A stretch of 64,000 bases of DNA from Paenibacillus radicis (ex Xue et al. 2023) (GTDB lineage: Bacteria; Bacillota; Bacilli; Paenibacillales; NBRC-103111). A program made the translations under genes and the position numbers. Shown here piece by piece: positions 24,865 to 34,129 of this stretch; positions within the stretch are counted from its first letter, which is position 1, and each line of letters starts with the position of its first letter. The notes under the pieces are model-generated. The model saw only the letters and a list, made by a program, of their open reading frames with translations, ran no database searches and was not told the origin of the DNA. The DNA lies in NCBI RefSeq assembly GCF_024722015.1, contig NZ_JANQBD010000034.1, positions 26,801 to 90,800 of the forward strand, read 5' to 3'.

Positions 24865-25659
24865 GTGGTTATAATATTAAAGGCAGTATGGCATTATAGA
24901 GGCTTTATATCAGGCCTAGTGAAAAGAGATTTCCAATCAAAATACTTAAATTCAGTTTTAGGTTCTATATGGGTTGTTCTAAATCCTATTGCTCTTATTA
25001 TAGTTTATACAGTTATTTTTTCCCAAGTAATGGGTACACGAATGCCTAATTCAAATAGTATGTTATCGTATAGTATTTACTTGTGTGCAGGTTTACTACC
25101 ATGGCAATTCTTTTCTGAAACTATAACACGTATGCAAAATGTATTTATTGAACAAAGTGGTATTATGAAAAAAGTAAGTTTTCCTAGAACATCACTTCCT
25201 TTGTATATTATGATTTCTTCTTTTTTGAATTTTGTTATTATATATAGCTTATTTATACTTTTCTTGATAATTACTGGGAATTTCCCAGGTTTAATAATAG
25301 TACAAGTTATTCCATTATTGTGTTTGCAACAATTATTTGCTTTAAGTATTGGTATCTTACTTGCCACTCTCAATGTTTTTTTTAGGGATATTGGTCACAC
25401 TTTTGCAATAGTTCTTCAATTTTGGAGTTGGCTAACCCCATTGGTATACACGATAGGGATCATACCTAATAATTTGAAATGGATTTTTGACTGGAACATA
25501 ATGATTCCCATAACTAATGGTTACCACAGTATATTTTTGGATAAAAATTGGGATGGATGGAATACATTATGGCCTATATTTATAGTAAGTATTTTTCTAC
25601 TATTATTGGGATACTTTTTATTTAAAAAGCTCGATAAAGAAATGGTGGATGAATTATAA
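24865..25659 (+). CDS. wzm: Polysaccharide ABC exporter permease (Wzm-type)
   Basis: Membrane half of an ABC-2 exporter that moves a finished lipid-linked glycan across the membrane. About six hydrophobic segments; LVKRDFQSKYLNSVLGSIWVVLNP at the start and the LTPLVY segment are typical of Wzm/TagG/KpsM proteins. The start is unclear. The GTG at 24865 has no ribosome site upstream, while GAGGTGG at 24863-24868 would serve an ATA codon at 24874, giving the usual xLKAVWHYRGF opening. There is no ATG in a sensible place. It directly precedes the ATPase gene wzt (stop and start abut). Substrate is inferred from the locus. Confidence 0.88.
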   Translation: MVIILKAVWHYRGFISGLVKRDFQSKYLNSVLGSIWVVLNPIALIIVYTVIFSQVMGTRMPNSNSMLSYSIYLCAGLLPWQFFSETITRMQNVFIEQSGIMKKVSFPRTSLPLYIMISSFLNFVIIYSLFILFLIITGNFPGLIIVQVIPLLCLQQLFALSIGILLATLNVFFRDIGHTFAIVLQFWSWLTPLVYTIGIIPNNLKWIFDWNIMIPITNGYHSIFLDKNWDGWNTLWPIFIVSIFLLLLGYFLFKKLDKEMVDEL

Positions 25660-26925
25660 ATGAATGTATTGGAAGTTCAACACATAGGTAAAAAATACAA
25701 AAGATATGCGAAAACTTACAGTAGGCTTTTCGAATGGGTAACTAGTACGACGATGCACAAAGAAAATTGGGTTCTTAGAGGAATCACTTTCCAAGTAAAA
25801 AGTGGGGAATCTGTAGGTATCCTTGGTCATAATGGTGCAGGAAAAAGCACATTACTAAAGATTTTGACAGGAACTACTCATCCTTCTGAAGGAAATATGC
25901 AAATTAAAGGTAGTATATCTGCACTACTTGAGCTTGGACTAGGGTTCCATCCAGAATTCACTGGATTACAAAATATTTACATGTTAGGACAACTAATGGG
26001 GCTCAAGAATAAAGTTATTTCAGAGTTATTACCAGACATCGTTGATTTTGCAGAAATTGGCGATTATTTAAACCAACCTTTGAGAACTTATTCAAGTGGA
26101 ATGGCGGTAAGATTAGCATTTTCAACTGTTACCTCTGTGAGACCAGACATTTTAATTGTTGATGAGGCTTTGTCAGTAGGTGATGCTTATTTTCAACACA
26201 AATGTTTTGCGAGAATTCGAAAATTTAGAGAGCAAGGGACCTCATTATTATTTGTATCCCATGATCCTACAGCAGTTAAGAATCTCTGTGACCGAGCAAT
26301 ATTGTTAGATGGTGGTTTAATGATTAAAGAAGGCCATCCAGATGAAGTTTTGGACTACTATAACGCTGTTATTGCTAAAAGAGAAGCAGATTACGAAATT
26401 ATACAAAGTGTTGGTTTGAATAATAAGTTAAACACTCGTTCTGGAAACAAAAAAATACAAATAAATGAAGTGAAATTATATTCAAAAGGTGAGAGAATAA
26501 ATGCAATTCAAGTAGGAGATCAGTTAGAAATTAAGGTCATATTATCATGTAATAAGGATGTTAAAAATCCTACTGTTGGTTTTCTTATAAAAGACAGACT
26601 AGGAAATGAAGTTTATGGGACTAATACTTACTATTTAGATATGAACTTGGGTTATTGGGTTTCAAATAATGAATATGTAATAACTTTTTCCCAAAAATTA
26701 GTTCTAGGTATTGGAACCTATAGTATTACGGTTGCTGTTCATGATAGTTATCACCACTTGGACCAAAATTATGATTGGATTGAGCAAGCTGCTGTTTTTC
26801 AAATTATCCCGGGATTAGAAAAACAGTTTATTGGTATGACTTTTTTAGATTCTACAGCTAATTTTGAAAAGGGAGGACAAAATAGTGTCAAATTTGACAG
26901 TGGACAGGATTATGAACAGAATTAA
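25660..26925 (+). CDS. wzt: Polysaccharide ABC exporter ATPase with C-terminal glycan-binding domain (Wzt-type)
   Basis: ATPase of the glycan exporter, 421 residues. The nucleotide-binding domain fills residues 1 to about 245: Walker A GHNGAGKSTLLKIL, LLELGLGFHPEFTG, signature YSSGMAVRLAFS, Walker B DILIVDEALSVGDAYF and the switch SHD. Residues about 265-410 form a beta-rich extra domain like Wzt_C of E. coli O8/O9a, which recognises the modified non-reducing end of the completed glycan before export. Its presence implies that chain ends carry a terminator group, and a methyltransferase gene follows at once, overlapping this gene by 41 bases. Confidence 0.92.
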   Translation: MNVLEVQHIGKKYKRYAKTYSRLFEWVTSTTMHKENWVLRGITFQVKSGESVGILGHNGAGKSTLLKILTGTTHPSEGNMQIKGSISALLELGLGFHPEFTGLQNIYMLGQLMGLKNKVISELLPDIVDFAEIGDYLNQPLRTYSSGMAVRLAFSTVTSVRPDILIVDEALSVGDAYFQHKCFARIRKFREQGTSLLFVSHDPTAVKNLCDRAILLDGGLMIKEGHPDEVLDYYNAVIAKREADYEIIQSVGLNNKLNTRSGNKKIQINEVKLYSKGERINAIQVGDQLEIKVILSCNKDVKNPTVGFLIKDRLGNEVYGTNTYYLDMNLGYWVSNNEYVITFSQKLVLGIGTYSITVAVHDSYHHLDQNYDWIEQAAVFQIIPGLEKQFIGMTFLDSTANFEKGGQNSVKFDSGQDYEQN

Positions 26926-28336
26926 AACTACACTCACAGATGCACAAAAAAAACGAACTTTGCTTCAAGAAAACAAATCAACTAATACAAATGATTTTGA
27001 CCATCAACTTTCTAAATTGATACTTGAAATAGAACAATGCAACAGAAAATGGAATATTAATTCGGAATATGCTATTACTTCTCATCGTCCTATTTTAGGA
27101 CGCTTTATTATATTTGGAAAGAAAGTAATCAGAAAGCTACTCAGATGGTATATTAATCCTGTAATTGAACAGCAAAAAGATTTTAATGCTAGTGTTACGA
27201 GATCCTTAAATATACTATCTACTTTAAATGCCGGTTATTCTGAAGAAATAAAAAACTTGAATAACGAAAATGAAATGAAAAATAAATTGAAAGAAGAGTT
27301 AGATTTTATTGAGAACCGAATAATTGAATTAGAATCTTTAACAAGTGTATTTGAAGAGAAAATAAAGCAATTTGTATCGAATATAAATCACCAAATAATC
27401 GAAGGTCGTGAAACATTAGACCAAAGAATTCAAGAAAATTTCCAAAAATTAAGTAATAATAATAATATCGTAACCATTGATTATATCAATAAAGTCTCTC
27501 AAGAAAATGTAAGTAAATTACAAGCTTTCCAAAATAAAATTGAACAAGTAGAAGATACAATAATGTTAATACATTCTAGAATTAGAAAGAAAAATAATCA
27601 TGATATTAAAAGTAATACATTAATAGAAGATAAAAATACGAATAACATGCAAATCAGTGAAAATAAAAATATCAGTATAGATTATTTCTTGTTCGAGCAA
27701 AAATTTAGAGGAACAAGATCTGCGATTATAGAAAGGCAAAGATTTTATTTGCCATTTTTTATAGAAAAGAAAAAAATTCTAGATATCGGTTGTGGTCGAG
27801 GAGAATTTATTGAGCTACTTGGGGAGAATGGAAAAAAAGTTACAGGTATCGATTTAAATCAAGATATGGTAGATTATTGCAATGAACGTGGATTTGATGT
27901 TCATCTTGAAAATGCTTTAGATTATTTGAAAAATATTGAGAAAAACACTCTTGATGCAATTTTCATGGCACAAGTAATTGAACATTTATCTAATCAAGAT
28001 TCTCTTGAACTTTTGGATAGTATTTACAGGGTTTTAGAACCTGGAGGTTTTGTTGTAATAGAGACAATAAATGTTCAAAGTGTGTTTGCAATGAACAATT
28101 GGTTTTATTTAGATCCAACTCATATCAAACCAGTACATCCTATTGCTCTTAAGTTTATTTTACAGGGTATTGGATTTAATAAAGTCGAAATTAAATATCT
28201 TAGTCCAGTTGAAAATAAGGGAATACCTCCGCTTATTATTGAAGGACATGATACAAACTCATTCAATAATTCAATGGCAGATTTAAATGGTTTAATTTAT
28301 GGATTTCAAGATTATGCTATTTTCGCGTATAAGTGA
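26885..28336 (+). CDS. Coiled-coil SAM-dependent methyltransferase, probable chain terminator (WbdD/WsaE-like role)
   Basis: A 483-residue cytoplasmic protein. Residues 1 to about 260 are mostly coiled coil with a short basic segment (RFIIFGKKVIRKLLRWYINP). Residues about 265-480 are a class I methyltransferase: KILDIGCGRGEFIELL, VTGIDLNQDMVDYCNERG, AIFMAQVIEHL, YRVLEPGGFVVIET. The start is the GTG at 26885, with GGGAGG eight bases upstream, inside wzt. In E. coli O8/O9a, WbdD joins a methyltransferase to a long coiled coil that measures glycan length, and the capped end is read by Wzt. Here the order is reversed (coil first) and no kinase domain is seen. Chain capping is inferred from that parallel and from position. 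Confidence 0.85.
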   Translation: MSNLTVDRIMNRIKTTLTDAQKKRTLLQENKSTNTNDFDHQLSKLILEIEQCNRKWNINSEYAITSHRPILGRFIIFGKKVIRKLLRWYINPVIEQQKDFNASVTRSLNILSTLNAGYSEEIKNLNNENEMKNKLKEELDFIENRIIELESLTSVFEEKIKQFVSNINHQIIEGRETLDQRIQENFQKLSNNNNIVTIDYINKVSQENVSKLQAFQNKIEQVEDTIMLIHSRIRKKNNHDIKSNTLIEDKNTNNMQISENKNISIDYFLFEQKFRGTRSAIIERQRFYLPFFIEKKKILDIGCGRGEFIELLGENGKKVTGIDLNQDMVDYCNERGFDVHLENALDYLKNIEKNTLDAIFMAQVIEHLSNQDSLELLDSIYRVLEPGGFVVIETINVQSVFAMNNWFYLDPTHIKPVHPIALKFILQGIGFNKVEIKYLSPVENKGIPPLIIEGHDTNSFNNSMADLNGLIYGFQDYAIFAYK

Positions 28337-28361
28337 TTATGACAGGATGTGTCGCCAAAAT

Positions 28362-29450
28362 ATGGAGATAATTATATTACACCAGACCTTTACCGATGGA
28401 GACGCTATTGGTCACGATATCCAAGGCATGTATGATGTTTGCAATGAAAATAATATAAATGTATCAATTTTCTGTGAATATAATCAAGCTAATCAGAAAT
28501 ATAAAGTAATAGCTATTAACGAATTAAAAAGGAAGATAAATACTAAAAATAATATTTTAATATATCATCATAGTATATATTGGAAGCTAGGTGAATCTTT
28601 TTTAAAAGAAGCAAAATGTAAAGTTATTATTCGATATCACAATATTACACCTTCTAAATTCTTTGAAAATTATAGCGATAAATATTACAAGATCACATCT
28701 GTTGGAAGAGAACAAACAAAAAGATTGATAAAAGAACATGATTTTTATTGGCTTTCTGACTCAAATTTTAATAATTTAGAATTACTAGAACTCGGAATAA
28801 ATCCGGAAAAAACTGAAATTGTTGCTCCTTTTCACAAAGTTGAATATATGGATGATATTGAGGCTGATATCAACTTATTAAATAATTTGAAAAAAAGTTC
28901 TAGGGTTCATGTACTTTTTGTAGGAAGAGTCGCAACTAACAAAGGACATTTAAATATTTGTAAAGTAGCAAAATCATACTTAGAACTTTTTGATAATAAT
29001 ATTACATTCTGGATTGTTGGAGGATTTGATCCAGAAATTGAAAGTTATAACAAAGAAATAAATAATTACATTACCCGATGGAATTTGCAAGAATATGTAA
29101 TATTCACGAACAAAGTTTCAATTAATCAACTTAAAGCCTATTTTTTAGGCAGTAATATATTTTTGTGTTTAAGCGAACATGAGGGTTTTTGTGTTCCACT
29201 TATTGAATCTCAATACAACAACTTACCAATAGTTGCTTACAATAGTAGTGCTATTGCTGAAACTATGGGAGATGGACAGATTGTTTTCGAAAAGTTTGAT
29301 GAAGATCTCATAGCAGCTGCAATTTTTGAGATAGGATCAGACAAGTCAATTGCTTCATACTTAGCTGAAAAAGGGAAATATAACTATTCTACAAGATTTA
29401 AAAACGAAATTATAAGTGAACAATTTATTAATTTTATAAAAATGTTTTAA
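28362..29450 (+). CDS. GT4 family glycosyltransferase
   Basis: A 362-residue GT-B transferase. The N-terminus (MEIIILHQTFTDGDAIGHDIQGMYDV) is typical of rhamnosyl or mannosyl transferases of O-antigen loci; the donor domain has LFVGRVATNKGHLNICKVA and SEHEGFCVPLIESQYNNLPIVAY with a full E-x7-E motif. In-frame ATGs exist at 28299, 28347 and 28362; the last has AGGATGTG about ten bases upstream and gives the usual opening. It starts 25 bases after the methyltransferase stop. Very AT-rich. Sugar specificity is unknown. Confidence 0.87.
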   Translation: MEIIILHQTFTDGDAIGHDIQGMYDVCNENNINVSIFCEYNQANQKYKVIAINELKRKINTKNNILIYHHSIYWKLGESFLKEAKCKVIIRYHNITPSKFFENYSDKYYKITSVGREQTKRLIKEHDFYWLSDSNFNNLELLELGINPEKTEIVAPFHKVEYMDDIEADINLLNNLKKSSRVHVLFVGRVATNKGHLNICKVAKSYLELFDNNITFWIVGGFDPEIESYNKEINNYITRWNLQEYVIFTNKVSINQLKAYFLGSNIFLCLSEHEGFCVPLIESQYNNLPIVAYNSSAIAETMGDGQIVFEKFDEDLIAAAIFEIGSDKSIASYLAEKGKYNYSTRFKNEIISEQFINFIKMF

Positions 29451-29466
29451 ATAGGAGGAAAACACT

Positions 29467-30510
29467 GTGAGAATTGCTCTGGCAAGTGTACAAGTTCCCT
29501 TTATAAAAGGTGGAGCAGAACATCATGCAGAAAACTTGCGAGCTGAATTAATTAAACGTGGTCATGAAGCTGATATTATCACAATGCCGTTTAAGTGGTA
29601 TCCGGCTTCCTGTATTGTTGATAGTATACTTTTCTCTCGGATGATTGATCTAACAGAAGTGAATGGACAAGCAATCGATCGCGTAATAGGTTTAAAGTTT
29701 CCAATGTATTTTGTTAAGCACCCGAATAAAGTTATTTGGGCGTTGCACCAACACAGACAGGCTTATGAATTATGGGGTACAAAATTTGGAGATCTTGAAC
29801 ATATGGAAGATGGAGTTAAAGTTCGAGATATGATTATTAATGCAGATAACAAATATCTTCGTGAGAGTAAGGCAATTTTCACAAATTCTAAAACAGTTTC
29901 AGATAGAATGAGTAAATATAATGCTATTAGTTCAGAGCCGTTATACCACCCGCCATCTAATTATGAAAAATTATATTGTGAAGATTTCGGTGATTATATA
30001 TTTTATCCAAGTAGATTACATGAAATCAAAAGGCAGCATTTATTAATTGAAGCAATGAGCTATACTAAGTCTAACGCTATATTATTATTAGCTGGTACTG
30101 GAGAGAAAGAATATACGAATTATCTTAACTCTTTAATTAATAAATTTAATCTTCATTCTAAAGTTAAGCTACTTGGACGTATTACAGAAGAAGAGAAAAT
30201 TAGTTATTATGCTAAATGCTTGCTAGTATATAATGGGCCATACGAAGAAGACTATGGATATGTGACCTTAGAAGGTTTTTATTCGAGTAAACCATTAATA
30301 ACCCATACTGATTCAGGCGGGCCACTTGAATTTGTAGAAAATGAAATAACGGGATACGTGGTAGAAGCAAATCCAGAAAGTTTAGCTGAAAAAATTGATT
30401 ATCTATTTAATAATAAACATATTGCTAAATCGATGGGGATGAAAGGTAATCAACTTATGAAAGATCTTAAAATTACTTGGGATTATGTTATAGAAAGGCT
30501 CTTACAATGA
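29467..30510 (+). CDS. GT4 family glycosyltransferase
   Basis: A 347-residue GT-B enzyme starting at a GTG with AGGAGG upstream. The N-terminus VQVPFIKGGAEHHAENLRAELIKRGHE carries the Gly-rich acceptor-side loop; the C-terminal domain has FYPSRLHEIKRQHLLIEAM and EEDYGYVTLEGFYSSKPLITHTDSGGPLE. This pattern (YGYVTLE) is common in mannosyl and rhamnosyl transferases of polysaccharide loci. Its stop overlaps the start of the next transferase gene (ATGA), so the two are coupled and probably add successive sugars. Confidence 0.87.
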   Translation: MRIALASVQVPFIKGGAEHHAENLRAELIKRGHEADIITMPFKWYPASCIVDSILFSRMIDLTEVNGQAIDRVIGLKFPMYFVKHPNKVIWALHQHRQAYELWGTKFGDLEHMEDGVKVRDMIINADNKYLRESKAIFTNSKTVSDRMSKYNAISSEPLYHPPSNYEKLYCEDFGDYIFYPSRLHEIKRQHLLIEAMSYTKSNAILLLAGTGEKEYTNYLNSLINKFNLHSKVKLLGRITEEEKISYYAKCLLVYNGPYEEDYGYVTLEGFYSSKPLITHTDSGGPLEFVENEITGYVVEANPESLAEKIDYLFNNKHIAKSMGMKGNQLMKDLKITWDYVIERLLQ

Positions 30511-31856
30511 AAATAGCTTATTTTAGTCCACTGAACCCCCAAAAAAGTGGAATTTCAGATTATTCTGAATACTTACTTGAAGCACTAATGGATAAAGCAG
30601 AAATAGATGTTTGGGTAGAAGGTTTCATTCCTTCTAATGAATTTATTAACACTAATTTTAAAATTTATGATTATGTTAGTAATCCTGAAATATTAGTTCA
30701 ATTAAAAGAATATGATGAAATTATTTACAACATAGGAAATAACCCATACTATCATACTCATATATATAATGTGTTTCTAAAATATAATGGAATCGTTATT
30801 TTACATGAATATGTACTTTATTACTTAGTAACAGGCTATTTACTAGAATATCACAATAATCCAACTATGTATTTAGAAGAATTATTCTATAATGATGATT
30901 ATAATGGTTATAATGAAGGACTAAAAATTCTTAGTAGTGAGATACCACCACTACAATATAAAAATCCCGAAAATTTACCCTTGAATAAACGACTAATTCA
31001 TCATGCGAGAGGAATTATTGTACATTCTGAATATGCCAAATTAGAGGTTTTAAGAATAAATCCTTTTGCAAATTGTATTACTATTGGTCAGATAGGTCCT
31101 AATACAGAAAAAATAAAACTTTCAAATATGAAAAAAAACATTCTTAAAAAAAAATGGGGAATCAAAAATGAAGAGTTGATAATTGCTTCATTTGGTTATA
31201 TCTCTCCAACAAAACGTATTCATCATATTATAAAAGCACTTGCTCAAATGGATAGAAAAACTGAATATAAATATCTCATGGTGGGTGAGGGCGATTACGT
31301 TAATAAACTAATAAAAAAATATAATCTTGAGGATAAAGTTATTTTAACTGGATTTACTAATAGTGAAGAATTTGATGAATTAATAGATTTATCAGATATT
31401 GTTATTAATCTTAGGTATCCTTATATGGGGGAAACATCTGCAGCTTTGATAAGAGCACTACTTCTTGGAAAAGCAACAATTGTATCGGATATTGGATGGT
31501 TCGGGGAACTGCCCAATGATATTGTTATTAAAATTCCTATTAATGAGAAAAATGAAGTCACATTGATAAAAGATGCAATTCAATTATTGGCTCGAAATAA
31601 TGTGGAGAAGAATAAACTTGAAATGAATGCTATAACCTATGCGAATAATTATTTGAACCCTCATGTTATTTCAAATGATATTCTAAAATTTACAATGACA
31701 GTAATGAAGAGATATTCAGAAGAAAAAATAATATACTTTGCATGTGATAAAATATGTGAAGTATTAGACGTATTAGATGCTACTTGTTATGATAGCTATA
31801 TAGACAAAATATCTAAGACTTTATATGATATATTTGTGACTTGGGAGGATAAATAG
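30507..31856 (+). CDS. GT4 family glycosyltransferase, GETS-variant
   Basis: A 449-residue GT-B transferase that opens MKIAYFSPLNPQKSGISDYSEYLLEAL. The donor domain has ASFGYISPTKRIHHIIKAL, then LRYPYMGETSAALIRALLLGKATIVSD. In this subgroup the usual E-x7-E motif is replaced by a GETS motif with only the first Glu, a known variant rather than a broken enzyme. The first 30 codons of the longest frame (from 30477) overlap the previous gene; the ATG at 30507 in the ATGA overlap is the likely start. The last 60 residues, after the GT fold, are helical. Confidence 0.86.
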   Translation: MKIAYFSPLNPQKSGISDYSEYLLEALMDKAEIDVWVEGFIPSNEFINTNFKIYDYVSNPEILVQLKEYDEIIYNIGNNPYYHTHIYNVFLKYNGIVILHEYVLYYLVTGYLLEYHNNPTMYLEELFYNDDYNGYNEGLKILSSEIPPLQYKNPENLPLNKRLIHHARGIIVHSEYAKLEVLRINPFANCITIGQIGPNTEKIKLSNMKKNILKKKWGIKNEELIIASFGYISPTKRIHHIIKALAQMDRKTEYKYLMVGEGDYVNKLIKKYNLEDKVILTGFTNSEEFDELIDLSDIVINLRYPYMGETSAALIRALLLGKATIVSDIGWFGELPNDIVIKIPINEKNEVTLIKDAIQLLARNNVEKNKLEMNAITYANNYLNPHVISNDILKFTMTVMKRYSEEKIIYFACDKICEVLDVLDATCYDSYIDKISKTLYDIFVTWEDK

Positions 31857-31857
31857 A

Positions 31858-33996
31858 TTGAACTGGAAGAATAAATGGATATATACTGTAATATTAATTC
31901 ATATAGTAATTGCATTAACATATTCAGGGACGACTTTTCTTAAAAATATGAATGATTCTATCCCAGCTTCACCAGTTGGAAATAATATATCATATATGAC
32001 TCCAGGCGATCATTTTGAACAATTTTATAGATACAGTATTGTAAAAAATAATATATTAAGAATGAACTTTCCTTATTTTTCAGGATATCAGTATAATTTT
32101 GAAGATATTGGGAACTTTACCGAGGGACTAGTATTTTTTCCTTTCTCATTTATTTCTGGTATGCTTTCATTCGTTACAGGTGATATATTAGCATATAATT
32201 TAATGGCCTTATTATCTTATGTATTTGTTGGATTATCTGCTTATTATCTTGTACTCAATATCACAAAAAATAAGGGATCAGCAATTATTTCGTCCGTATT
32301 TTATTCAGCTTTACCTTTTAGAACATCTTTTCTATATGGTGAAATGGTATATGGGATAGATTTATGTTTATTACCTCTTCCCATTTTGTTTACAGAAAAA
32401 GCAATAGAATCTAATAAAAAGAGGTATTTTTTATTACTTGTAATTTCGTTATTTTTAATATCAACAGCCAATTCTCAAATGTTTTATTATTATTCATTAT
32501 TAGTCTCTCCATACTTTGTATTTAGGTTTTGGAACTATTTAAACAATAAAAAACTTATAACTAAAGATAAATTAATGAATATAAGTATTATTATATTCGG
32601 AATCTGTATGATTAGTAGTTATTTGTTTTATATTTTAAAATTAATGTCTAAATCAGCATTAGAAAAAGGACAAGATTTCTCGGAACTTTTTATTTATTCT
32701 CCTGAAATTAAAAATATTTTCATACATTATAGTGGTAATGAGAAAAATTTATATATTGGTTGGACTTTATTAATATTTATAGTGTTTATTATTAGTGGAG
32801 TATGGAACAGTAAAAAATATCTAAAAGAACGTGAACTTTTATTTCTATGGTTTTTTATTCCTATTTTTTTGTTGAGTTATATTTTGACTTTTGGACCCAA
32901 TTTCGACAAATATACTGGGCTTAATATGTATAAATGGTTTTTTGATAATATTCCTGCAGCAAATGGTACAAGAACTACAGGAAGAATCATGGCAATATCT
33001 GCATTACTGTTTACAGTAATATTAGGCATAATAATTAACTTCTCATATAATTATCTATCGAGAACAAAGGTAGGTAATAAATTTGTTATAAAGTTATTGG
33101 TAATAATAGTGTGCTTTAGTATTATTTTAGATTTCAACTATTTAAATCCTATCATGGTTAAAGTTGAAAAAGAAAATAGTGTTTACAGGACAATCAGTGG
33201 AACAAAGAATAGAGTACTAGCTATACCATTTCAGCATGAAGCAGATCATTTCATGAACGCTTCTTATATGTACTATTCATTAATTTACGATTTGAGGATG
33301 TTTAATGGTCACAGTTCTTTGTACCCATCAAAATATCGTGAGATTGCACCAATTCTTTATCCTATTAATGAAGGTGAATTTACAAAAGAGATCTGGAGGA
33401 ACGTTAAGAATCAGGGTTTTAAATACATAATAGTGCATAATACTGAGTTTGAACCACGCGTTTCACGTTTGATAACGGCAAAATTAATTAATAATAAATA
33501 TCTAAATCTTGTTAAACAAGATAAAGGATATTTTTTGCTGGAAATATTAGACACTCCAAAAGAGGCAGTGGAAACATTTCAAAGTATATTCAATCAATAT
33601 ATAAATATAGGTTCTGAGAGTAGTGATTTTGGTAGTATTCATTACTTCAACAATTGGTATGCAAAAGAGGTTTACGCTGATCAAAGACCATTTAGATGGA
33701 CTAAAAGCAATAAATCTTCGTTAGTTTATTTAGTTGATAAGAAAAAACCTATAAGTGCTATGGAGTTTGATGTCAAAGCTCCTCTAGCAGGTACAATATT
33801 GAAGTTGCGAGTCAATGAAAATCAGTACACAGAACAACCAATTGGAAATGGAGAATGGCATCATATTACAATTAAGCTAGCAGAACAAGATAAACCATAT
33901 TTTTTTGTTGAATTAGAAATCAATAATACATTTAACCCTGGAAAAACTGATTCACGCGAATTAGGAATAATGGTGTCAGATATTATTGTTAAATGA
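31858..33996 (+). CDS. YfhO-like GT-C fold integral membrane protein
   Basis: A 712-residue membrane protein with a TTG start just after GGGAGGATAAATAG. About ten to twelve hydrophobic segments lie between residues 8 and 430. The first outside loop has TPGDHFEQFYRYSIVKNNIL, resembling the acidic catalytic loop of YfhO and other GT-C transferases that use polyprenyl-phosphate sugars. The final 280 residues are soluble and probably outside the cell. In Bacillales YfhO works with CsbB (a GT2 that charges undecaprenyl phosphate) and a small flippase to glycosylate surface polymers; a GT2 and a small flippase-like gene lie further along this operon. Could also be an uncharacterised polysaccharide membrane protein. 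Confidence 0.7.
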   Translation: MNWKNKWIYTVILIHIVIALTYSGTTFLKNMNDSIPASPVGNNISYMTPGDHFEQFYRYSIVKNNILRMNFPYFSGYQYNFEDIGNFTEGLVFFPFSFISGMLSFVTGDILAYNLMALLSYVFVGLSAYYLVLNITKNKGSAIISSVFYSALPFRTSFLYGEMVYGIDLCLLPLPILFTEKAIESNKKRYFLLLVISLFLISTANSQMFYYYSLLVSPYFVFRFWNYLNNKKLITKDKLMNISIIIFGICMISSYLFYILKLMSKSALEKGQDFSELFIYSPEIKNIFIHYSGNEKNLYIGWTLLIFIVFIISGVWNSKKYLKERELLFLWFFIPIFLLSYILTFGPNFDKYTGLNMYKWFFDNIPAANGTRTTGRIMAISALLFTVILGIIINFSYNYLSRTKVGNKFVIKLLVIIVCFSIILDFNYLNPIMVKVEKENSVYRTISGTKNRVLAIPFQHEADHFMNASYMYYSLIYDLRMFNGHSSLYPSKYREIAPILYPINEGEFTKEIWRNVKNQGFKYIIVHNTEFEPRVSRLITAKLINNKYLNLVKQDKGYFLLEILDTPKEAVETFQSIFNQYINIGSESSDFGSIHYFNNWYAKEVYADQRPFRWTKSNKSSLVYLVDKKKPISAMEFDVKAPLAGTILKLRVNENQYTEQPIGNGEWHHITIKLAEQDKPYFFVELEINNTFNPGKTDSRELGIMVSDIIVK

Positions 33997-34129
33997 GCAA
34001 AATTATAATAATGATTGTAAAAGCAAAAAACCGGCTCATTTCTCATCAATTCTCACGTTACTGAAGTCAAGAGCTCACTTCATTTTAATTAAATTAATAA
34101 ACTTTATTTTTATAAGGGAGGAATATATA

